A model generated the notes under the pieces. It was not told the DNA's origin. It did not search any database and saw only the letters and a list, made by a program, of their open reading frames with translations. The position numbers were made by a program, and so were the translations under genes. Positions 1-5,778 of a stretch of DNA of 14,710 nt are shown in pieces (within the stretch, counting starts at the first letter, position 1; each line of letters begins with the position of its first letter). The DNA is from Microbacterium sp. (GTDB taxonomy: Bacteria; Actinomycetota; Actinomycetes; Actinomycetales; Microbacteriaceae): the NCBI GenBank assembly GCA_003524435.1, contig DQHP01000131.1, positions 1 through 14,710 of the forward strand, in the 5' to 3' direction.

Positions 1-696
1 GCGGCAGACGTCGGGCGGCTGCTTGCGGCTGGTCGCGGAACGGTGCGACAGGTCACAATCGCTCCAGAGCTCCCCGGCGGTTTCGAGGCAATTCGTTTGA
101 TCGTCGCCGCAGGCGCCGCCGCCGCGGTTGGCCATACGAGTGCGGATGCTGCGCAGGCCGAGCGCGCATTCGATGCAGGTGCAACGATCCTCACACACGC
201 ATTCAACGCCATGCCAGGCATCCATCACCGCGCCCCTGGCCCAGTGCTCACCGCGGCCGCCGACCACCGGGTGATCCTGGAGGCGATCGCAGACAACGTG
301 CACCTGGATCCGCATGTCATCAAGCTGATTTTCGACTCCGCGCCAAGTCACGTTGCTCTCGTGACGGATGCCATGGCAGCGGCAGGCAGCGCAGACGGCA
401 GCTACGACTTGGGCACGGTGAAGGTGACAGTCACAGACGGCATCGCCCGCGCAGATGACACCGGATCGATTGCCGGGTCCACGCTCACCCAAGATGTCGC
501 ATTGCAGCGTGCCGTACAGGCAGGTGTGTCACTTGTCGATGCGGTGCGGGCGCTCACAGAGACACCCGCGACAGCGATCGGTTACGGCGCAGAACTCGGG
601 CAGATTGCGCCGGGGTACCTTGGCGACGCCGTCATTCTGGATGCGCAACTGCACGTCATGCATGTACAGACGGGGGCAATACCTGCCCGGAGATGA
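1..696 (+). CDS. nagA: N-acetylglucosamine-6-phosphate deacetylase, 3' part (start outside window)
   Basis: Cytosolic amidohydrolase that removes acetate from GlcNAc-6-phosphate, giving glucosamine-6-phosphate for NagB. The frame is open from base 1 (reading AADVGRLLAAGRGT...), so the GTG at 43 is an internal valine and the gene is truncated by the window edge. About 231 residues remain, the C-terminal 60% or so of a family protein of about 380 residues. Visible NagA hallmarks are GHTSA (histidine codon 133-135) and THAFNAM (histidine 196-198), which supply metal-binding histidines; DNVHLDP (about 295-310); the VTDAM motif with the catalytic Asp at 367-369; and AGSTLTQD near the C-terminus. 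It ends at TGA 694-696. Its operon partners would lie to the left. nagB is on the opposite strand about 5 kb away. Confidence 0.93.
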   Translation, partial: AADVGRLLAAGRGTVRQVTIAPELPGGFEAIRLIVAAGAAAAVGHTSADAAQAERAFDAGATILTHAFNAMPGIHHRAPGPVLTAAADHRVILEAIADNVHLDPHVIKLIFDSAPSHVALVTDAMAAAGSADGSYDLGTVKVTVTDGIARADDTGSIAGSTLTQDVALQRAVQAGVSLVDAVRALTETPATAIGYGAELGQIAPGYLGDAVILDAQLHVMHVQTGAIPARR

Positions 697-802
697 GGCC
701 GCCTTCCCCAGCGGCAGCCCCATCTCTTCCGAACGAGAGCGGGTGGCCGCAGGAACTCCTCCCCCGAGGTTCCCACGTCCACCCAACCGGTACGTTGCTC
801 CC

Positions 803-832
803 CCACCGGCGCCGGATTCCGCCCCCCGGTGG
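803..832 (+). terminator. Weak terminator-like hairpin after nagA
   Basis: CCACCGG (803-809) is the exact reverse complement of CCGGTGG (826-832), giving a 7-bp GC-rich stem with a 16-nt loop, followed by AATCCTTTTGG. It lies about 110 bp past the nagA stop in the 265-bp non-coding stretch before the sigma-factor gene. The loop is long and the T-tract short, so this is a modest candidate. Confidence 0.3.
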
Positions 833-961
833 AATCCTTTTGGCTGTCTCTAACTAAGAAGACGCTGTACTTACGGTTTCATTACGCAGAACCCGAAAAC
901 TTTTTGAGAGTTGTCTCCGAGTTATCCACAGGGGTGGCCAGGCTGAGAGATTCACGAGAGG

Positions 962-3085
962 ATGGGAGACGCGCGTAAGCAGCAACCTGATTGCGCGTCT
1001 CTTTATGTGGGAGCACACTCCACCTCCCACGACCAATGGATATCAGTGCATAACGACGACTTTTCTCGAACGACGGCAACAGCCGATGCCGACCTAGTCC
1101 TGCGCACCCGATCGGGTGACCAGGGGGCATTTAGCGAACTCTGGCGGCGGCACTATCCGTCGGGCATGACAGTCGCACGCTCGATCACTTCGAGCATCGA
1201 GCCTGACGATCTCGTGCAGGAGTCGTACGCCCGCATCTACCAAGCGATCATCAAGGGCGGTGGCCCGAATGGTTCGTTCCGTGCCTACCTGTTCACCAGC
1301 ATCCGCAATACAGCCGCGGCGTGGGGGCGATCGCGTCGCGAGGTCGCCATCGATGAACTCGACGCGATCGCCGATCCCGACAGCACCGAGCAGGCCGCGG
1401 ATGAAGCGCTCGACCGCGGGCTGACCGCGCAGGCTTTTCGTAGTCTCCCCACTCGATGGCAAGAGGTTCTCTGGTACACCGAGATCGAGCAGATGAAGCC
1501 AGCCGAAGTGGCGCCGCTACTCGCGATGAAGGCGGGAGCAGTCTCGCAACTGGCTTTCCGCGCGCGCGAGGGGTTGCGTGAAGCCTGGATTCAAGCGCAC
1601 CTCCGGGGCGCGGAAACTGGCTCTGAGTGCCGATGGACGATCCAGCATCTCGGCGCATACTCTCGCGGAAATCTCAGCACCCGCGACCAGAAGCGCCTGG
1701 ATCAGCACATCGACGAGTGTGCGCGTTGCATGATCGTGGCTGCCGAAGCAAAGGATGTCTCCGGGCGCCTTGCGCTCGTGCTGCTTCCTCTCGTGCTCGG
1801 CATCTCCGGCGCTGCCGGGTACACCGCGATGTTGCAGGGCACGGCTCCCGTCGTCGCAGTTGCCGCAATGCCCTCCGCAGTCTTCGAAGGCGCCGTTGTC
1901 GTCGGGGGCACAGGAGCGAGTGCAGGTGTAGGCGCGTTGGGTCTTCCCGTTGACGGCGGCAGTGGTGCGGTGGGGGCTTCTGCTGGCGCCACCGGTGGCA
2001 CAGCCAGCGGGAGCGGTACAACGGGCGGAGCGGTCACCGGAATAGGTGCGCTCGTCGGTGCCGGTTCTGCAGCGCTCCTCGTCGCTGGCGTTGTCGCAGC
2101 GGCAGCGATCGTTCCGGGGATCGTTGACGCGAGCCCGGCGACCTCGCTCCCGAACGCGTCAGACTTCAGCGACTCCACAATCTCTTCCGAGGTCGAGCCC
2201 GACCCGGATGCCGAGGCCCAAGACAAGTTTGTTCTTGAGATCGACGAACCTGCACCTCAGCCGCCTGTCAAGGAAGACGACGCACCCGAGGTGGAACGAA
2301 ATGTCAGTGAGGCACCTGACGCCGCGCCTGCTCCCCCGGTGATGACGGTGACTCCCCCCACGCCACCAGGCGAGGGCGCTGGCGGCGCTAAGCCCGTCGA
2401 ACCGCCTGTTGACCCGGATCCCACTCCAGACCCGGATCCCACTCCAGACCCTGACCCCACTCCAGACCCTGACCCGACGCCGGATCCAGATCCAACCCCT
2501 GACCCTGAGCCGACGCCGGATCCAGAACCAGAACCGAGCGTTCCGACCGAAAAAGCCATGTTGGGCTCCATCACGTGGACAGACACAAACAACGGTGCTC
2601 ACATCGTCATCCCCGTAACCGGTGTCGCCGGAGCGACGTTCGAAGCCGTGATCAATCGTGGCGAAGGCCATTTCGATACGATCGTCCTCGACGAAAACGG
2701 CAAGGGCACCATCGAGCTGTATCCAAAGAACGGTCACATAGCGGAAGCGAAGTCCGTAAAGTTCCAGTACGTCACGAATTCGGGTCCACTGTTTGTTTTT
2801 GACGTCAGCTTGCAGGATCTTCGCGATAAAGCCGCACGAGATGAATCTGTCACCGACGCGCCCGCAGATGAGCCTGTCCCCGAGGCGCCCACCGATGACT
2901 CTGTCGTCGAAGAACCTGCAGTCGTCGAGGAACCTGCTGCAGTCGTCGAAGAACTTGCAGCAGTCATCGAAGAACCTGCACCCGTGGTCGAAGCCCCGCT
3001 CGCAATCGTCGAAGCACCGGTTACTGACGTTGCAGCTCGCCTCACGGACGCAGCCTCGGACGAGGCATCCGTCGCCGCCGAATAG
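962..3085 (+). CDS. ECF-type sigma-70 factor fused to zinc-finger, membrane and long C-terminal domain
   Basis: 707 residues from ATG 962. Residues ~57-122 look like sigma region 2 (DDLVQESYARIYQAI, FRAYLFTSIRNTAAAWGR). Residues ~150-208 look like region 4 with its helix-turn-helix (SLPTRWQEVLWYTEIE ... VSQLAFRAREGLREAW). An anti-sigma-like zinc finger follows, HxxxCxxC at H249/C253/C256, with H229 upstream. Hydrophobic stretches at ~268-288 and ~361-387 flank a Gly/Ala/Ser-rich segment. Next come an acidic Pro-rich linker with seven PDPTPD-type hexapeptides (484-525), a beta-rich domain (~530-618) and VVEEPA-type repeats (648-687). Ordinary ECF factors are about 170-200 residues; the extension resembles actinobacterial ECF groups with a built-in sensor or anti-sigma module (family knowledge). 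The start is uncertain: GAGAGG directly abuts ATG 962, whereas GTG 1046 lies closer to the conserved domain, has GGA five bases upstream, and the codons before it are less GC-rich. An in-frame TGA at 944-946 bars an earlier start. The role as a membrane-tethered stress regulator is inferred. Confidence 0.85.
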   Translation: MGDARKQQPDCASLYVGAHSTSHDQWISVHNDDFSRTTATADADLVLRTRSGDQGAFSELWRRHYPSGMTVARSITSSIEPDDLVQESYARIYQAIIKGGGPNGSFRAYLFTSIRNTAAAWGRSRREVAIDELDAIADPDSTEQAADEALDRGLTAQAFRSLPTRWQEVLWYTEIEQMKPAEVAPLLAMKAGAVSQLAFRAREGLREAWIQAHLRGAETGSECRWTIQHLGAYSRGNLSTRDQKRLDQHIDECARCMIVAAEAKDVSGRLALVLLPLVLGISGAAGYTAMLQGTAPVVAVAAMPSAVFEGAVVVGGTGASAGVGALGLPVDGGSGAVGASAGATGGTASGSGTTGGAVTGIGALVGAGSAALLVAGVVAAAAIVPGIVDASPATSLPNASDFSDSTISSEVEPDPDAEAQDKFVLEIDEPAPQPPVKEDDAPEVERNVSEAPDAAPAPPVMTVTPPTPPGEGAGGAKPVEPPVDPDPTPDPDPTPDPDPTPDPDPTPDPDPTPDPEPTPDPEPEPSVPTEKAMLGSITWTDTNNGAHIVIPVTGVAGATFEAVINRGEGHFDTIVLDENGKGTIELYPKNGHIAEAKSVKFQYVTNSGPLFVFDVSLQDLRDKAARDESVTDAPADEPVPEAPTDDSVVEEPAVVEEPAAVVEELAAVIEEPAPVVEAPLAIVEAPVTDVAARLTDAASDEASVAAE
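2411..2536 (+). repeat. Seven tandem 18-bp units encoding PDPTPD linker
   Basis: Seven consecutive 18-bp units start at 2411, 2429, 2447, 2465, 2483, 2501 and 2519. The first two are identical (GACCCGGATCCCACTCCA) and later ones diverge mostly at third positions. They encode (D-P-D/E-P-T-P)n inside the sigma-factor fusion. Because the unit is a multiple of three, gain or loss of a copy would change linker length without a frameshift. A rigid extended linker of this kind is typical of proteins that must reach through or away from the cell wall (inference). Confidence 0.9.
2903..3022 (+). repeat. Degenerate VVEEPA(A) repeats, C-terminus of sigma fusion
   Basis: Residues 648-687 of the sigma-factor fusion are six imperfect 6-7-residue units of the form V-V-E-E-P-A-(A). 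The DNA repeats around GTCGTCGAAGAACCTGCA. The stretch is acidic and probably disordered, and makes a second low-complexity tail after the folded domain at ~530-618. Confidence 0.8.
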
Positions 3086-3094
3086 ACTGGGAGC

Positions 3095-3466
3095 ATGCCC
3101 GAAGCTCCCGACGCAGTCCCCGGTGTCAACCGTCCGAACCTCACTCCGCTCGACATCATCCGGGCCGTCGTCCTTGTTACCGCGGTCGCTTCGCTGGCGC
3201 TCTGGGGCTTTGCGATGTGGGCGTTGCCGTGGAATCTGATCTTCGGTATCGGCGCCCCCGTTCTCGTACTTTTGGCCTGGGCATTTTTCCTATCCCCGCG
3301 GCCAGTGTTGACGCTTCACCCTTTTGTACGCGCGGTCGTTGAGCTACTGATCTATGTGGGCGTGACACTTGCCTGGTGGTCGATGGGCCAGACTTGGGTG
3401 GGCCTCGGCTTCGCCCTCGTTGCAGTAACCGCCGGGCTCTTTGCCGGCCGGCGAAACCTCGCCTGA
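3095..3466 (+). CDS. YrdB-like (DUF2568) small integral membrane protein
   Basis: 123 residues with four predicted membrane helices, at about 21-43, 48-66, 77-97 and 100-118. The central WNLIFGIGAPVLVLLAWAFF and LSPRPVLTLHPFVRAVVELL segments match my recollection of the YrdB/DUF2568 family, whose function is unknown. ATG 3095 lies 9 bases after the sigma-factor stop with GGGAG only one base upstream, so translation is probably coupled to the preceding gene. The NUDIX gene begins 14 bases downstream. The three genes read as one transcription unit, but no shared function is apparent. Confidence 0.8.
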   Translation: MPEAPDAVPGVNRPNLTPLDIIRAVVLVTAVASLALWGFAMWALPWNLIFGIGAPVLVLLAWAFFLSPRPVLTLHPFVRAVVELLIYVGVTLAWWSMGQTWVGLGFALVAVTAGLFAGRRNLA

Positions 3467-3480
3467 GAAGTCGTCGTCCG

Positions 3481-3888
3481 ATGCCCGACATCCACGTGAG
3501 CGCAGCTGTGATTCACGATGCCGCCGGCCGCGTGCTCGTCGTGCGCAAACACGGCACTACACGGTTCATGCAGCCTGGCGGCAAGCCGGAAGCAGGCGAG
3601 ACTGCTGCCCAGACACTTGCTCGTGAACTCGATGAAGAGCTCGGCCTCAAAGTTAACGAGGCTGAGCTACAGCCTCTCGGTCAGTTCATGTCAGCGGCAG
3701 CCAACGAGCCAGGTTATCGGGTCGTCGCAGACGCTTTCGCGCTGACAATCGACGCCTCCGGTGTGCAGGTGCAGGCAGAAATTGCTGAGCTTCGCTGGAT
3801 CACGCCTGCTGATGTCGCTTCGCTCCCCCTGGCACCGCTCAGCGTGGAGCATTTGCTTCCTCTGGCGTGGCCCGAGGCATCGCTCTAG
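3481..3888 (+). CDS. NUDIX hydrolase
   Basis: 135 residues and almost entirely one NUDIX domain. The box fits GX5EX7REUXEEXGU exactly: it starts at G34 (GKPEAGE) and ends in RELDEELGL at ~L56, with Mg-binding glutamates in REL-DEE. Such enzymes hydrolyse nucleoside diphosphates linked to another moiety, and housekeeping of damaged nucleotides or dinucleotides is typical. The substrate cannot be read from the sequence. ATG 3481 is preferred: the frame is open further back to 3376, but that extension is arginine-rich and overlaps the YrdB-like gene, and the domain begins right after MPDIHVSAAVI. TGAGAAG about 10 bases upstream is a weak ribosome site. It is probably co-transcribed with the two genes before it and converges on the TetR gene 47 bp beyond its stop. 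Confidence 0.9.
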   Translation: MPDIHVSAAVIHDAAGRVLVVRKHGTTRFMQPGGKPEAGETAAQTLARELDEELGLKVNEAELQPLGQFMSAAANEPGYRVVADAFALTIDASGVQVQAEIAELRWITPADVASLPLAPLSVEHLLPLAWPEASL

Positions 3889-3903
3889 AGACTCAGCTGA
3901 CGC

Positions 3904-3951
3904 TCAACGCGCGCTGGGGTCAACGCGCGCTGCCATCAACATGCACTGCCG
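3904..3951 (+). repeat. Three 16-bp tandem repeats at nudix/tetR junction
   Basis: Units begin at 3904 (TCAACGCGCGCTGGGG), 3920 (TCAACGCGCGCTGCCA) and 3936 (TCAACATGCACTGCCG), with a partial fourth TCAACGATGCC at 3952. The first two differ only in the last three bases. The array fills the 47-bp gap between the convergent NUDIX and TetR genes and extends into the TetR 3' end. The self-complementary CGCGCG cores of units 1 and 2 could pair as a short hairpin, so the array might also act as a weak terminator. Confidence 0.75.
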
Positions 3952-4544
3952 TCAACGATGCCGAGAAGATAGGCCTTGATAATTGGCTCGAAGGACGTGT
4001 CGCTTCTCGACATGATTCGGTGAAGCACGAGCGAATCGGTGAGCGTGATCAGCTCGACGGCATGACTCTCGGGATGCGCCGATCCCAGCTTCGAAAGCAC
4101 CGATCCCACCGCGTGAATCATTGCGGTGTGCACGTCAGACTTCTCTGTCAGACGATCGCGAAGTGCTCCTGCTTCCAGTTCCAAGAGGAGCGCGTAGCGC
4201 ACTTTCATGTCGTCGGGCCGGGATGTCAGCACGGTGACGAGCTCATCGATCCGTGCGGCAAGCGTCAGGGCGTCAACGCGGACCTGATCCTTCATCGAGA
4301 CACGCAGCTGCGTCATGGCGCGCTCCGCATCCGCGATGGATCTTTCCGCCAGCACGGAGACGACAAGTTCGAGGAGTGCGTGACGTGTCGGAGCGTAGTA
4401 CGACGTTGATCCCTGCGGAATCGCCGCTTCGCGATCAACCGCACGATGCGTAAGCGAGCGAAGCCCGTCCCGAGCGATGACGTGCACAGCGCTGGCGGCG
4501 ATCATCGCGCGACGGTCAGGTCCATTCTTTTCCGCTGCACTCAT
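3936..4544 (-). CDS. TetR-family transcriptional repressor
   Basis: 202 residues. The N-terminal DNA-binding domain spans ~10-57, with the helix-turn-helix in RSLTHRAVDREAAIPQGSTSYYAPTRHALLE. The LTHRAV...STSYY pattern is typical of TetR proteins that guard a divergent detoxification or catabolic gene. The C-terminal ligand domain (~60-195) is all-helical and not assignable to a ligand. ATG is at 4544-4542. The operator dyad begins 7 bases upstream, so the protein should repress itself and the divergent monooxygenase at 4612 (inference from layout). Its TGA stop lies inside one unit of a 16-bp tandem repeat. The last residues, GIVDGSAC, are encoded by the degenerate outermost copies. Confidence 0.9.
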   Translation of the reverse strand: MSAAEKNGPDRRAMIAASAVHVIARDGLRSLTHRAVDREAAIPQGSTSYYAPTRHALLELVVSVLAERSIADAERAMTQLRVSMKDQVRVDALTLAARIDELVTVLTSRPDDMKVRYALLLELEAGALRDRLTEKSDVHTAMIHAVGSVLSKLGSAHPESHAVELITLTDSLVLHRIMSRSDTSFEPIIKAYLLGIVDGSAC

Positions 4545-4550
4545 CCTGAC

Positions 4551-4568
4551 ACTCTACAGGTGTAGAGT
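4551..4568. promoter_or_regulatory. Palindromic TetR-type operator (site 1)
   Basis: ACTCTACA-GG-TGTAGAGT: two perfect 8-bp inverted arms around a 2-bp centre, the usual form for a TetR dimer site. It lies between the divergent tetR and monooxygenase genes, 7 bp upstream of the tetR start codon, so binding would also cover the tetR transcription or translation start region. Confidence 0.8.
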
Positions 4569-4581
4569 TCACTGATCAGAA

Positions 4582-4599
4582 CCTCTACACCCGTAGCAA
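4582..4599. promoter_or_regulatory. Second, degenerate TetR-type operator (site 2)
   Basis: CCTCTACACCCGTAGCAA keeps the left half CTCTACA and the core GTAG of site 1 (11 of 18 positions match). Its centre is 31 bp from site 1, close to three helical turns, so two dimers could sit on the same DNA face. It ends just before the AAGGGAG ribosome site (4598-4604) of the monooxygenase. Confidence 0.5.
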
Positions 4600-4611
4600 G
4601 GGAGTCAAAGC

Positions 4612-5778
4612 GTGAAAGTGGCAGTGATCGGAGCAGGAATAGGCGGCCTATGCGCCGCGATCGGTTTGCAGCGAAGCGGCGCAGACGTGGTGGTGTACGA
4701 GCGAGCGCCAGAGTTGCGCGCAGAAGGCTCCGGGCTGTCAATTTTCGGCAACGGCGCACGAGCACTCGACGCACTCGGCATTGGCGAGGGGTTCCGATCG
4801 ATCGCAGATTCCCGCGCTGCAGCGTTTCGGGGCGGACAACGGCGTCCAGACGGATCATGGATCTCTACACTCCCTGCGGATGCCGTGACGCAACTGCGCA
4901 TCATTAGCCGTTCCGCTTTGCATACGTTGCTTACCTCAGCGCTTCTCCCTGGCACGCTGAAGACCGGTCAGACGATCACGGATGTCTCACCACAGGGCGA
5001 TCTCAGCCATACGAGAGCGGACGGACAGGAACGCCATGAGTTCTTTGACCTCATCGTCGCCGCAGATGGACTACGTAGCAGCACGCGGCGTCGCCTGTTC
5101 ACCGACCCCGGCGTTGCATATGCCGGATACTCCACCTGGCGCGCGATCACGCCGGGTCCCATCGATCTGGCAGGAGAAGCCGCAGAAACGTGGGGCGTAC
5201 AGCGGCGCTTCGGTATCGCACCGCTGCCCGACGGCCGCGTCTATTGGTTCGGCGTCGCCACTACTGCACGAGACCAGCACTACGACGACAACGTCGCAGC
5301 CTTACACATGCTCTTCAGCGACTGGCATCATCCCATTGCGCAATTGATCTCAGCCACTCCGGCGGAGCAGATCCATCACCTGCCGATTGAAGAGCTCGCC
5401 GGGCACCTGCGCTCGTTTGTATCCGGACGGGTCGTACTCCTTGGCGACGCCGCCCACGCGATGCGGCCTGATCTTGGACAGGGAGGTGGGCAAGCGATGG
5501 AAGATGCCGCAACACTCGCGGCTCTCGTTTCCCCTTTCGCGCGGGCGACAGTCCCCGACCATGCCGGGCTCAGTTTCGCGCTGAAGCGCTATGACCTACT
5601 CCGCACCATACGCACCCGCCGCATCGCTCAGCAGTCTCGAGCAGTCGGACGAATGGCCCACGTCCCCGGCCGCACGTTATCGAAGCTGCGGGACCTCACT
5701 CTGGCCGCGACACCACAGGCAGCGCTTCGACGCCAACTGGAGTCGGTGCAATCCTGGGAGCCGCCGAGCGCCGCTTAG
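4612..5778 (+). CDS. FAD-dependent monooxygenase (PF01494-type aromatic hydroxylase fold)
   Basis: 388 residues from GTG 4612, with AAGGGAG seven bases upstream. The N-terminal Rossmann motif is VIGAGIGGL (G7-x-G9-x-x-G12), with E30 to bind the FAD ribose. The DG motif is at D152-G153 (AADGLRSSTRR), and the GD motif at G278-D279 (VVLLGDAAHAMRPDLGQGG), with P286 near the flavin. This is a class A flavoprotein monooxygenase, which uses NAD(P)H and O2 to hydroxylate or epoxidise a small, usually aromatic or polyene, substrate; the substrate is not evident. The divergent TetR gene and shared operator suggest induction by the substrate or a related toxic compound. Its TAG overlaps the convergent nagB stop by 3 bp, with no terminator between them. 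Confidence 0.92.
   Translation: MKVAVIGAGIGGLCAAIGLQRSGADVVVYERAPELRAEGSGLSIFGNGARALDALGIGEGFRSIADSRAAAFRGGQRRPDGSWISTLPADAVTQLRIISRSALHTLLTSALLPGTLKTGQTITDVSPQGDLSHTRADGQERHEFFDLIVAADGLRSSTRRRLFTDPGVAYAGYSTWRAITPGPIDLAGEAAETWGVQRRFGIAPLPDGRVYWFGVATTARDQHYDDNVAALHMLFSDWHHPIAQLISATPAEQIHHLPIEELAGHLRSFVSGRVVLLGDAAHAMRPDLGQGGGQAMEDAATLAALVSPFARATVPDHAGLSFALKRYDLLRTIRTRRIAQQSRAVGRMAHVPGRTLSKLRDLTLAATPQAALRRQLESVQSWEPPSAA

Noticed and set aside
922..930. Replication origin at the DnaA box
   Set aside because: Only one box, no AT-rich unwinding stretch and no dnaA/dnaN neighbours.
2411..2536. CRISPR-like array
   Set aside because: Contiguous 18-bp units without spacers, entirely coding.
2159..2737. 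Minus-strand frames with Trp/Arg- or Gly/Ser-repeats over the DPTP array
   Set aside because: They are translations of the 18-bp repeat in other frames, not genes.
3376..3480. N-terminal extension of the NUDIX gene
   Set aside because: Arg-rich and overlapping the YrdB-like gene in another frame; the domain starts at ATG 3481.
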